Of a stretch of DNA of 64,000 nucleotides, positions 24,212-34,669 are shown piece after piece. The stretch is from the NCBI GenBank assembly GCA_029706075.1, contig JAINUG010000011.1, forward strand, positions 2,344,501-2,408,500, given 5' to 3'. Origin of the DNA: Aldrovandia affinis. Lineage: Eukaryota; Chordata; Actinopteri; Notacanthiformes; Halosauridae. Under the pieces are notes generated by a model. That model saw only the letters and a program-made list of their open reading frames with translations, was not told the DNA's origin and made no database searches. The translations under genes were made by a program, and so were the position numbers. Positions within the stretch are counted from its first letter, which is position 1. Each line of letters opens with the position of its first letter.

Positions 24212-25773
24212 TTTATTACATTTTCTAATGAAATTGCTGCTTTTAAATATTAATTATAACAATGTATTCTCAATTTCAAATAAAACTGGAAAACTAACAA
24301 TTGGCTACACATTTTCATTTTTCTTACACACACTTCTTTCTTGCACTGGTGCTAATGGCTCTAAGGTCTGCTGTGCTCACTGTGCAGTAATATAGAAGGC
24401 TACTGGATGGCATCTGTATGCTTCTAAGGCTACATTTGCTGGGAGGCATAGAAGGGGTCCTTTCATTGTGAGCTCTAATCGAGCGATAAAGAGCTCAGCA
24501 CCCTCTTCCTGTAGAGAGTAAAGTACCATCATCAGACTCATGGGGGCGAATCATACAGCTGACACAAGCCACAAATGCAGTCAAGCTATAATGAAAGAAA
24601 GACAATAACTCCAATAGGGTAGTTTTGATTGCTTGTTTGCAAATGAATAATTGCATGATCAATTTATTTGATTATAATCCATTTTGTTTTATAATTTGAT
24701 TTGATCTTATTGTGATGGAATTCCAAAGTGATTGGGTGAATGAGATGAGATGGGGTGAAAAGGTTTCAATAAAATAAAAGGCAGGGCAGCAGTTATTTGC
24801 TGACCAACTCAATTAGATTTCCTAGTATTGATTGGTTGGACACAGAACCTAATCTATCCTGAAAGTAAAATGATTAAAACAGCTGGCTGCATTTACCTAT
24901 ACACTTTGCTTTTCTTCAGCACTGGTTGTCCATTTTGATATTGTGCACATGGCTCTGTCTTAGACTTACATTAAGGGGAGTACGTGTGTCTGCACTGCGG
25001 TCTACATCACAACTTAATGGTGCTCCAGCTTCACTCACTTCAGAAATGCAGTACTGCAGGGCTTAAAGTTAAGTAAGTCTGCCATGGTAGTTTTGAGCTG
25101 TCTTCAATCTCATAAAGAATGAGTTTAGGATGTGCTAGGGTGAGGTAAATAAATAACCATTAATACAATCACAGTAAAAAAAATACACATATATATTTAT
25201 ATATAGACACATATATATACATACATATAATGAAAACAAATGAGTGCTATGAGTTCCTCACGTTATAAATAAACCTAAATATCCCTTGAGTATTCTGATA
25301 TTCAGAATAGTAGTAGTATTAGTGCACTGACAAAAAAAATGAACGCCAGTGGTTTTTCAATTTTACAGTATGAGTTAACATTTTGTGGAATTACAAGACG
25401 TGTGGGCACATCAAGTGGAGTGCAAAAAGCCATTGTCCAAATTAATATATCCAGGCCAAAAAATCTAACTTTTCAAAGTGTTTGCTGTGCTGCAGCCAGG
25501 GATTGGGCCTTTTATTAACTCTACATACAATATACTGGACTTTGGAAAAGCATCTTATTTATCCTCCTCAGAAAATGAAGCTCACTTTTTTCATCTTTAG
25601 ACCTGCTTATAACATCTACAGTGTTTTCTCAACAGATGCCATTTTCTAGGCTGAGTCCATCATAATTGTACAACATTCACATTCTGAAGCCTACAATTCT
25701 ACTGTGGTCTGTGGAGGAATTAAAGTACATTGAAGACATGTCAGATCTCAAGTCTAATGCTCAAACCATTTCT
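24212..25773. other. AT-rich DNA, nothing recognised
   Basis: No supported gene. An AT-alternating tract lies at about 25185-25230. Confidence 0.45.
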
Positions 25774-25856
25774 CAGGCCCATATCAGCATCGGTTGTAGG
25801 CCCATTTCAACACATTCAGTATTACTGCATCAGGTCCATTTCAGAATCAGTGTAGC
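25774..25856 (+). repeat. Diverged copy of the 58-bp minisatellite unit
   Basis: About one and a half units ('caggcccatatcagcatcgg', then 'cccatttcaacacattcag' and 'tattactgcatcagg') match the unit amplified at 28951-29540, in the same orientation. It looks like an older unamplified relative. Confidence 0.7.
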
Positions 25857-26227
25857 AGGGCAGGAATTTTTGGGTAATGTGCATGGTGCCCCTAAAAAAA
25901 CGCAACCCACACAGCCACTGCTTAGTATGATGGCGCCCACTATCCAATCCCCACTCAACATTACAGCCTGTCAAGCAACCCACAGAATGGGCCCATGTAT
26001 GTATCATCAGTCACTATCAGTCACACAGTCAGAATTGCAAGGCAAGCGAGCAAAATGACTACATAACATGAGCCGATAGACAAGAGCTGCTGTAAATCCC
26101 ATTAATACGTCCACAGTGTCGCATTCATCAGCAACTTAACATCATACAATTAGTTCCCAGTTTTGTTCAGGCGGGCTTAATTTAGTTGTCCAAGCAATTT
26201 GATTTTATATGTATAAAATATATATAT

Positions 26228-26350
26228 ATGCCATTTAGCAGACGCTTTTATCCAAAGTGACTTACAGTAGTGAGTACATACATTTTTCAGTATATGTGGT
26301 CCCAATGGGAATTGAACCCACAACCGTTGTCAGTGCCATGCTCTAGCTAT
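26228..26350 (-). mobile_element. HpaI-type tRNA-derived SINE
   Basis: Read on the minus strand: a tRNA-like head with 'GAGCATGGCACTGACAACGG' and box B GGTTCAATTCC (plus 26308-26318), then a tail of the form CTGTAAGTCACTTTGGATAA..GCGTCTGCTAAATG. That tail is the conserved 3' end shared by HpaI-type fish SINEs and their partner LINE. The box A region is eroded. Confidence 0.75.
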
Positions 26351-26443
26351 AGCCAACAATAGCTAGATAACGTTAGCTTGTTAGCAATAGACAAGAGCTA
26401 ATGTAACGTTACTGTATAACACTAGGTTCTGTATGCTGCTTAT

Positions 26444-26500
26444 TGTAAATCGCTCTGGATAAGAACGGCTAAAGTCTGCTAAATGCCTAAAATGTAAATG
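26444..26500 (+). mobile_element. 3' tail of a second HpaI/LINE-type element
   Basis: The same tail as at 26228 but in plus orientation (TGTAAATCGCTCTGGATAAG..GTCTGCTAAATG), with a small internal duplication. No head was recognised upstream, so it is a 5'-truncated LINE or SINE copy. Confidence 0.65.
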
Positions 26501-26538
26501 TATGCTGTGTAGAAATTATGTTAATACATTCTGTGTTG

Positions 26539-26893
26539 TGGCGGCACGGTGGTGCAGTGGATAGCACTGTCGCCTCACAGCAAGAAGGTCTCGGGTTCGA
26601 ATCCAGGCCGGGGGCCTTTCTGTGTGGAGTTTGCATGTTCTCCACGTGTCCGTGTGGGTTTCCTCCGGGTACTCCGGTTTCTTCCCACAGTCCAAAGACA
26701 TGCACATTAGCCTAATTGGAGAGTCTAAATTGCCCGTAGGTATGAGTGTGTGAGTGAATGGTGTGTGTGCCCTGCGATGGATTGGCGACCTGTCCAGGGT
26801 TTATTCCTGCCTCTCACCCCTATGCATGCTGGGATAGCCCCCGCGACCCTGACCAGGAATAAGCGGCTTAGACAATGAGAGATGAGAGATGAG
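26539..26893 (+). mobile_element. V-SINE-like element with 13-bp target duplication
   Basis: A complete-looking SINE flanked by perfect 13-bp duplications, ACATTCTGTGTTG (26526-26538 and 26894-26906). The tRNA-like head has canonical box A TGGTGCAGTGG (26550-26560) and box B GGTTCGAATCC (26594-26604). The body has the conserved 'tgtgtggagtttgcatgttc' core of V-SINEs and 'cccacagtccaaagacatgc'. The tail ends in short ATGAGAG-like repeats, as expected for LINE-mobilised SINEs. Confidence 0.93.
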
Positions 26894-27136
26894 ACATTCT
26901 GTGTTGCCATACTATCACATTCATAAGTGACTTTCTGTCATTCAAATGATTCTGTTTTTTTTTAGGCGGGGTTCATTTAGTCATCTGAGAGGTGACATCC
27001 GTCGTTCCGGGACGTGGGACAATGAGTCAAAATGCAGGACTAGTCACCATACATGCATCAATGAGTTAATATTGTTAATTAACATGTTTTAATATTTGTA
27101 ATATATACTGTATATATACAGTATACAGTATATATA

Positions 27137-28376
27137 CACTGCCCGTCCCAAAAACAGTCACACACTCTAATATTTCATTGGACCGCCTTTAGCTTTGATT
27201 ACGGCACGCATTCGCCGTGGCATCGTTTCGATAAGCTTCTGCAATGTCACAACATTTATTTCCGTCCAGAGTTGCATACATTTTTCGTCAAGATCTTGTA
27301 TTGATGAGGGGAGAGTCAGACCTCTGCGCAGTCTTCTCCAGCACATCCCAAAGATTCTCAATGGGGTTAAGGTCTGGACTCTGTGGTGATCAATCCATGT
27401 GTGAAAATGATGTATCATGCTCCCAGAACCACTCTTTCAAAATTTGAGCGTGATGAATTGTGGCATTTTCATCTTGGAATATGCCCGTGCCATCAGGGGA
27501 AAAAAATCCATTGATGGAAAAACTTGGTCATTCAGTATATTCAGGTAGTCAGCTGACCTCATTCTTTAGGCACATAACGTTGCTGAACCTAGACCTGACC
27601 AACTGCAACAACCCCAGATCATAACACTGCCCCCACAGGCTTGTACGGTAGGCACTAGGCATGATGGGTGCATCACTTCATCCGCCTCTCTTCTTACCCT
27701 GATGCGCATGACTCTGGAACAGGGTAAATCTGGACTCATCAGACCACATTACCTTCTTCCATTGCTCCAGAGTCCAATTTTATGCTCCCTAGCAAATTGA
27801 AGCCTTTTTCTTCCGATTAGCCTCACTGACAAGTGGTTTTCTTAAGGCTACACAGCTGTTTAGTCCCAATCCCTTGAGTTCCCTTCGCATTCGCGTGTGG
27901 AAATGCTCTTACTTTCACTATTAAACATAGCCGTGAATTCTACTGTAGATTATTTACGATATGATTTCACCAAACGTTTAAGTGATTGCCGATCATGATC
28001 ATTCAAGTTTTTTTCCGACCACATTTCTTCCTCGAAGATGATGGTTCACCACTATCCTTCCAGGTTTTAATAATACGTTGGACAGTTCTTAACCCAATTT
28101 TAGTAGTTTCAGCAATCTCCTTAGTTGTTTTCTTTGCTTGATGCAGGCCAATAATTTGACCCTTCTGAAACAGGTTAACATCTTTTCCACGACCACAGGA
28201 TGTGTCTTCCGACATGGTTGTTTAAGAAATGAGAAGCTACTCACTGCATCAGTTAGGGTTAACTAACTTGTTGCCAGCTAAAACATATTAATCACTGCAG
28301 TAATTATCCAATGGAAGGCTCTTACCTATTTGCTTAGTTAAATCCAGGTGGTGACTTTTTATTTGGCCAGGTAGTG
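27137..28376 (-). mobile_element. Tc1-like DNA transposon (1240 bp)
   Basis: Bounded by TA dinucleotides (27135-27136 and 28377-28378), the Tc1/mariner target duplication. Terminal inverted repeats: left CACTGCCCGTCCCAAAAACA, right (reverse complement) CACTACCTGGCCAAATAAAA, both followed by AGTCAC and further in by CCATTGGA or CATTGGA. Length and a single minus-strand transposase fit the Tc1 family. The left flank is an ATATACTGTATATA tract that would supply TA targets. Confidence 0.9.
27167..28215 (-). pseudogene. Tc1-like transposase, broken
   Basis: Transposases of this family cut and paste their own element at TA. The N-terminal 70 codons are intact (28003-28215) and form the paired-like helix-turn-helix region ('LFQKGQIIGLHQAKKTTKEI', 'TKIGLRTVQRIIKTWKDSG'). 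Downstream, in shifted frames, are 'GGSVMIWGCCSWSG' (about 27610), '[14 protein letters not shown]' with a catalytic-type Asp (about 27460) and 'SPDLNPIENLWDVLEK' with the catalytic-type Glu (about 27340-27385). The C-terminal stretch 'LDEKCMQLWTEINVVTLQKL' lies in yet another frame (27167-27418). Several stops and shifts make it inactive, but the DDE core residues are still visible. Confidence 0.85.
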
Positions 28377-28464
28377 TATATATATTATGTGATATATAAT
28401 GAAAATACACAAACTAAACTAACATGTCTTTTCCTCTTCCACTTCTTAGACAACTATATCAGTT

Positions 28465-28496
28465 TCCTACTGAGAAAAACAATTTTCTCAGTAGGA
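28465..28496. repeat. Perfect hairpin, 14-bp arms, 4-nt loop
   Basis: TCCTACTGAGAAAA (28465-28478) and its exact reverse complement (28483-28496) are separated by ACAA. It sits between the Tc1-like element and the exon-like module. Confidence 0.85.
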
Positions 28497-28554
28497 TACG
28501 GATACACATGTACATTAGTTTCATTTAGTATTGCCGCATGATACATCCAATTAT

Positions 28555-28960
28555 GTGCTTAATTTTATTGTAGTGAAAGAAAGTCTCATAATTTGCTCTC
28601 TGCAAGCCATGGCACTTACTCTTGATATGACACTTGGTATGACAAAATTTCCAGTTCATTATGCCAAAGGTATTAAAAGGGAAAAAAACCTGATTATCTC
28701 ATTGGCCATAATGAACCAAACCCTCACCACACCCACAGGTAATTTCTACTTCTTAAAATGGCAAAATGGCTACCTCTTTTACACCAGTCACAGGTAACTT
28801 ATTCTTCTTAAACCAGCCTTTTTTTAAACTGCGCTGCAGGTACACTACCATCTTTTGGACAAGGACACACCTTAATGTACCTCCGTTCTGGATAAATGCT
28901 AATGTCTGCACATCTAGGTTTGACAACAAAACTAGAGCCGTCAATGTTAGTGCACCAGGC
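28555..28960 (+). repeat. Exon-like module, copy 1
   Basis: Clearly alignable, same strand, to 39100-39425 by shared blocks: 'gaaagaaagtctcata', 'atgacaaaatt', 'caaaggtatta', 'ataatgaaccaaa', 'cttcttaaaatggcaaaatg' and 'aaactaga'. Here the acceptor seen in copy 2 is destroyed by a small insertion and the peptide diverges after 'HYAKGIKREK', so this copy looks more decayed. The minisatellite begins at its right edge. Origin unknown: an unrecognised interspersed element or a duplicated gene fragment. Confidence 0.7.
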
Positions 28961-29540
28961 CAATAGCAGTATCAGTGTGTAGGCCCATACAAATATAGTA
29001 TTACTGCACCAGGCCCATAACAGTATCAGTGTGTAGGCCTATTTAAACACATACAGTATTACTGCATCAGGCCCATAGCAGTATCAGTGTGTAGGCCTAT
29101 TTAAACACATACAGTATTACTGCATCAGGCCCATAGCAGTATCAGTGTGTAGGCCTATTTAAACACATACAGTATTACTGCATCAGGCCCATAGCAGTAT
29201 CAGTGTGTAGGCCTATTTAAACACATACAGTATTACTGCATCAGGCCCATAGCAGTATCAGTGTGTAGGCCTATTTAAACACATACAGTATTACTGCATC
29301 AGGCCCATAGCAGTATCAGTGTGTAGGCCTATTTAAACACATACAGTATTACTGCATCAGGCCCATAGCAGTATCAGTGTGTAGGCCTATTTAAACACAT
29401 ACAGTATTACTGCATCAGGCCCATAGCAGTATCAGTGTGTAGGCCTATTTAAACACATACAGTATTACTGCATCAGGCCCATAGCAGTATCAGTGTGTAG
29501 GCCCATACACATATAGTATTACTGCATCAGGCCCATATCA
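28951..29540 (+). repeat. 58-bp minisatellite with homogenised core
   Basis: Eight identical 58-bp units run from 29038 to 29501 (unit begins 'cctatttaaacacatacag' and ends 'gtatcagtgtgtagg'). They are flanked by variant units: a 54-bp unit at 28984-29037 and a partial one at 29502-29540, both using 'cccatacaaatatag' or 'cccatacacatatag' instead of 'cctatttaaac'. The units abut directly, so this is not a CRISPR-type array. Confidence 0.97.
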
Positions 29541-31411
29541 GGGGGGCCTGCATACAGAAGTCCCCTCAGCGAGTCGCTGATTCATTGTTCCAGTGAGAAG
29601 GACTCGTGGTAATGAGGCAGGACCCTGTACAGCAAGTCAGCCCCTGATCACCACCACAGAGGGGGCACTGAGTCGTTAAGCGGTTCAGAGGACGACATGA
29701 CTAATTACTAATTATAGTTGTGTGTGCTGAATCCTGCTATCCAACAGCGTGTGAAATGAGCAAAAAACCCTAGAGGCTCTCTCTTTCTCCCTCTCTCTCC
29801 TCTTCTCTTAGTTCGTTTTTTTCCATGAACATATTGGGTTGGCCAGAACATTTCTCACTCTGTTGCTTTCAAAATGTCTGTTTTTCAGCTTTGCACCAAG
29901 TAAAAGTCAAACATCAACAGGATTTACATGTGTATTTGTATTAATAAAGAAAAATCATGAAGCCGTTTTGCTGGCATTAATAAATTACCATATACCTTTT
30001 ATGCAGTGCTGGTTCACTACAAAGTAAATATAACAATGTTATAATCAGGTTGCAGATAGCAAGAATAGACAGAAAATGAAATGCTGGAGAAAGTCATATT
30101 AGCTCATCATTGTGAATGGAAGGGGGAATAAATGAAGAAACCTAAAGAACAAAGTCTGAGGTCAGTTCTCGTAAGAATATAGTATCATACACCATTATCC
30201 TTAAGAGTCACATACATTCATCATACTAAAGTGCATATAGTGTATAACCTAATTATGACAATCTATAAGAGCCACATAACATTACATTTTTCACCTGCTG
30301 CAAAACAATGATCTACAAGAGCAGCATAAATACAACTATTGGCATGTCTACCTCATTTTTGACTAAACTGTGTATGTACTGTAGCTATGGAATGCCCAAG
30401 AGGCTCCATAATGCTTAAAATGCCTTGAGTGGTTTCAGAATAAAACTTTACTACTGACCTGGATGGTACAAAAGGCTGCATCCAATTTTGTGGCCGGCTG
30501 CATTGTCCTGGAGCCCATGCAGACAGGGGAGTTGCAGGTTGCCTCCCCCAAATAAATAAAAAACAGTTTTTCAGCCACCTATGCACATACTAATATGAAT
30601 TTACCTGCAGGCAACAAAAAACAAAGTGCACAGTCAGCTGATTATTTCACTAGTACTTAGTATACAGTAATACAGTATAAGTGCATATTATACTGGCACA
30701 AACTACTGTCACCTCAGGTACAGAACAGAAAACAAATATGCCCAGCAAAGCAATTTATATGAACATGTATATCTGTGTGGTATGAAATAGATCTTTATGT
30801 CATAACCAGAAAAAATGAATGCTTTGCTTACAGCCCCTTTCTGGGATTTATGAAGCAAAGTTGCGTCAAGTGCAAATTCAGCTTCAACGTCGCCTTTCTT
30901 CCAGTACAATGCATCCTACTTGGCTATTGCTGTGTCATCTCCTGTTATAAGTATAAATAAGAAGTGGCACAGAGATACACATGCAAGCCAAAAATGTATA
31001 TTTATGGCTGGATGTAGTATAAATTTGATCCCTGAGCCCTGTGTCAAGCAGGTAATCATCGCTGTGGAAACCTGCTTGTCATAATTCTTTTTTTTCTCTG
31101 CCCACTCTCTAAAAGATTTTGGCATCCATACCCTCAGATGCTCAGTCACAAGAATATATTGCTTAAAATGAAAGATCCACTCAAGGTTCTTCTTTTTTAT
31201 TGCTAGGCTATTAGTCAAGTTTGTTAATGTGATTGGAGTTCGTGTCACTGCACTGCACTTTTCTGAGGGTGTGAGGCAGCAGACATTCTGGGAGGAGTGT
31301 GTGAGAAAGAGAGTGTGTGTACAGTATGTGCATAAATATGAGTGTATATGCATGTCCAGTGTGTGTATCTTTGTTTGCATGCATGTGTGTGTTATTGAGT
31401 GTCTATATGTT

Positions 31412-31450
<39 letters not shown>

Positions 31451-32094
31451 CTATGCTAGAACAACAGGCTGGTAGAGTAAGGATCCAGGCCCAGCAACCT
31501 CTTCCATCTGGTTAATATTCAACATATCTCTGTTGTCAGCACATCAACAGAAAAGCAAAAAAACTGCTTTCTGTCACTTTCTATTGTTGTTTGACTTTCA
31601 CACTGTATCATTCTGTCATTGATTTTAAAACCTATTGTACAGTAATTTCATTAAGTTTGTGTTGAACCCACAAGGGATAACTTCTCCTTTTCTCTTCTAT
31701 TGCACTTTGCAAAGTATTCTGTGGTTCCGTGTTGAAGTGCTAAATTTGCATAGATATCTAAGTAGGTTTTTGGTTTATTGGTTAATTTGATCAATTGAAA
31801 AAGCAGTATATATCTCTCACGCACCCAACCTCAATCAGTGAATTATATCAATATATATTTGTTTGTGTGTGTGTATGCCAAATTTGTCATAGTTTTTTTA
31901 TTGCTTGTAGAAATTGGTATTTTAATAAACAATCAATGTTAGCTGTTCTCTCTGTTGTGATCAGCACACAGTGTTGTTACAACATTTCAGTAAATTATAT
32001 ATATCATGGTATTAGACACATTTCTGTTGAAACACGACAGTACTTCCTCTATGGACTTTAATGATTTAATAAAGCAATATGGAACACGAACCCA
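29541..32094. other. AT-rich DNA with minor simple repeats
   Basis: No gene recognised. A short GC-richer stretch (about 29541-29700) follows the minisatellite. A minus-strand frame near 30353-30586 shows no known motif. Confidence 0.45.
31414..31450. repeat. (GT)n microsatellite
   Basis: About 37 bp of GT repeat in a broader GT-rich stretch (31300-31450). Confidence 0.95.
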
Positions 32095-32196
32095 TGGTAT
32101 ATCATGAATATTGGCATGGAGAGAGGGTGTTGTTAGTCACTAAGCAATGCAGAGTGCCAGCATCCTCCTTGCCATGCCAATATTCATGATATGCCA
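32095..32196. mobile_element. Palindromic foldback MITE (about 100 bp)
   Basis: Arms 32099-32119 and 32172-32192 are perfect 21-bp reverse complements (outer end ATATCATGAATATTGG), extended to about 25 bp with one mismatch, around a loop of about 50 bp. Nearly the whole unit folds into one hairpin. A small non-autonomous transposon is most likely; a hairpin RNA is an alternative. No clear target duplication. Confidence 0.65.
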
Positions 32197-32328
32197 CAGG
32201 ATTGAGTGCCATGTGGATGTTCTAAAATGGATCTACATATCATTGTGTAAGAATTCACCAAAGAATGACAACACAACTTCATTAATGATTTGATTAATGT
32301 TTTAAAGGATCATACAGTGTATCCTTAA

Positions 32329-33931
32329 CCCCCTCAGGTCCGTGCTTAGCTCAGAGAAGGTTTGTGATTTCATCAATTTAACACACACTTACTCCAAAGT
32401 GTTTGATATTTTTATTTGAAGGACAATCACAGCTACATTTATATACCATCAATAGTTTGGTCAGTATCATATGCAGCTTGTAAATAGATCTACAAACACA
32501 CAAGTTATAAAGAGTAAATTTTTCTGCCATCTCAAAAGTTGTGAAAGCACACACTATAGTGACAAATTGTTTTACCAATATGCGTTTGTTCATCAAGGTC
32601 TTGGTTATGTAAGGATGTCAAAATAGTTTAGCACATCTGAGATCTAAATAGCTAAAAACCTGTTTTTATCAGAACTGGTCACATTTATTTCAGGCTGTGG
32701 GAGGGCTATATGCAAATTTCCTGAATATTCATGATCCACACCTGTAAGATTGGTCAGATGGACCATCTCTCTCTCAACGGCCATCAGACAAAGACAAAAG
32801 CCATCAGAGTGAGCAATAGTGAGTGAGCCATGCAGAAGACTGAATTTTTTTAAGTTTTTTTCATTTTGGAAGATTTATTGAAAACCACACAAACTAGCCT
32901 ATATAGCCTACAAAAAATTCAAAATTAAAACATGGTGAGACAATCTGTTCTTTCACAGTCTTTGGTGCCACTTCTCAAAACAGTTTCTGGTGAACTGTAG
33001 ACACAAGGGAACATCACAAACCTTGCACTCCCATGGAGTGCACTGTTGTTTCCCCGACATCTTGCAGAGTATGCATTTCTTGCGACCAACAGAAGCCAGT
33101 TTGCCAACATCCAGAGTCTGTTTGGCAGTGGGCACAGGCACATGATCAAAAGTACCCCGTTTCCTGGGTTTAAGATATTTATTTATCTTTAAACGTCTGT
33201 AGGAAAACGAAAGCAAAATCTGTGTCTGCGAAGACACGGAAAGACATAAAACAAACCAATGATCAGGAACAAAGTAAAACGGTAAATCCAAAACGTATCC
33301 AAAAACTGTTTAGAATAAACTAAACACTGGGAATCTAAACAACAATAAGCACACGCGAACAAACAAGTTCTCGAGAAGCAAGAAACATTAATCACAATAG
33401 GTACTATCAAGCTAAGCTAGATAATGTCCAAGTGCCGAAACAGAGAATGCCAGCTGGTTAAATATCCTCCGTTAATTATTTGCAATGATTCAGATTATTT
33501 CCATATAGCGTCACAAGACGAGTATTTGAAAACATGAGAAATAAAATAAATATCAGCATCCACAGTTGCTGGCAGATCGCAACCATAAACACAGACAAGA
33601 TGCGATATAATGTCGGGACATTGTTTACACTGCGATTTCACGCATGGCCCCACGCCCCTCCCCGAGACTAGCACCTAGTTACCATGTCAATAGAAGGGGG
33701 ACGGTACTTCCAGGTAAAAAAGAGAGGAAAAGGCAAGGTTTACTTTTGGTCTAATTAACCTAATTGAAAAAATCTCATATTATTTCCCAGCGCTCAAACC
33801 GTAAAGTCACGATTCTAAGGTTTCTGTCAATGTTTTTGCTGCGTGTGTATGATAAAATCTTGCAACGTTAGAAATAGTAATATACTTTTATTGCTGCTGG
33901 GATTGTCGGTGATCCCGTCGACCTCAGGGGG
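32329..33931 (-). mobile_element. piggyBac-type element, internally deleted (1603 bp)
   Basis: Flanked on both sides by TTAA (32325-32328 and 33932-33935), the exact piggyBac target duplication. Termini: left CCCCCTCAGGTC, right (reverse complement) CCCCCTGAGGTC, with one mismatch in 12. Autonomous elements are longer than this; the catalytic DDD part of the transposase is missing here. The element encodes only the C-terminal zinc-binding tail on the minus strand. Confidence 0.9.
32953..33291 (-). pseudogene. piggyBac transposase C-terminal cysteine-rich domain
   Basis: A 112-codon frame whose last 40 or so residues read 'KKCILCKMSGKQQC' then 'ECKVCDVPLC' and 'NCFEKWHQRL'. This is the C-x2-C, C, C-x2-C, C, C-H arrangement of the RING-like zinc finger that ends piggyBac transposases and helps bind the element ends. 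Upstream in the frame 'KPRKRGTFDHVPVP' resembles the usual linker. The first 35 or so residues look non-coding, probably past a deletion junction near 33190. No catalytic aspartates are present. A truncated DNA-binding product is conceivable, but nothing here shows expression. Confidence 0.85.
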
Positions 33932-33935
33932 TTAA

Positions 33936-34487
33936 ACATAATTTATTTGGTTACTAAGCAACAATATAATTCCTTTGTTTGGACCAATTTTGCCACCAGG
34001 TTTTGATTTAGTCTGTCACATAGTGCTACATAAAGAAACAATACTTAAGGATAACAAGCTCCAATTGAGTTCACAAGCATCAGGTAGGGTATTCAATGAC
34101 AGGCATGCATTGAGCATGCTGCAGCTTCAGACATACATCAACAGAATCTGATATTGGACTACCGAAAGCTCTTTTTGGTCAACTTTTTCAACATTGCTAC
34201 CACACACTTTGGTCAATAAAATATCAGTTTAATTAGTCATTATCCCATTAGGAAATTGTAGTTCTCGTCATCACAAAATAGATAATTGATGACAATTTTC
34301 ATCATAATTTAATTTGACGAAATTAACACTAACAAGTTGCATTTTGTGTAATTTTAGCACTTGTTGCCAACCACAGGCTATTAATGGCACTGCAAATGGT
34401 GGGACAAGGATATGTAAAAAAGTGGTGTTTCTTTTCAAATATGGGTCGACTTATAAAATTGCCATAGTTAGGCAATCACCATACATG
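33936..34487. other. AT-rich DNA, nothing recognised
   Basis: No supported feature between the piggyBac and hAT elements. Confidence 0.45.
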
Positions 34488-34495
34488 CTGTAAGA

Positions 34496-34661
34496 CAGCG
34501 GTCCCCAACCTTTTTTGCACCACGGACCGGTTTCATGCAAGACCATTTTTCCATGGACCGGGGTACAGTTAATTTTTTCCACGGATGGGGGTGCATGGAA
34601 AAAAAAACTGAGACAAGTGCAGAAAAGAGGCACAGACGGAAGTGGTGGTTGGGGACCGCTG
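34496..34661. mobile_element. hAT MITE, intact ends (166 bp)
   Basis: Perfect 15-bp terminal inverted repeats, CAGCGGTCCCCAACC and GGTTGGGGACCGCTG, flanked by an 8-bp direct duplication CTGTAAGA (34488-34495 and 34662-34669). Both features are diagnostic of the hAT superfamily. No coding sequence; it depends on a transposase encoded elsewhere. Intact ends and an exact duplication suggest a fairly recent insertion. Confidence 0.95.
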
Positions 34662-34669
34662 CTGTAAGA

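Noticed and set aside
20960-24480. A single large DNA transposon starting 'ggccagtttacatcaaag'
   Set aside because: No inverted copy of the end was found anywhere downstream, so the boundaries cannot be supported.
28951-29540. Possible CRISPR array
   Set aside because: The 58-bp units abut with no unique spacers, and the context is a vertebrate genome; it is a minisatellite.
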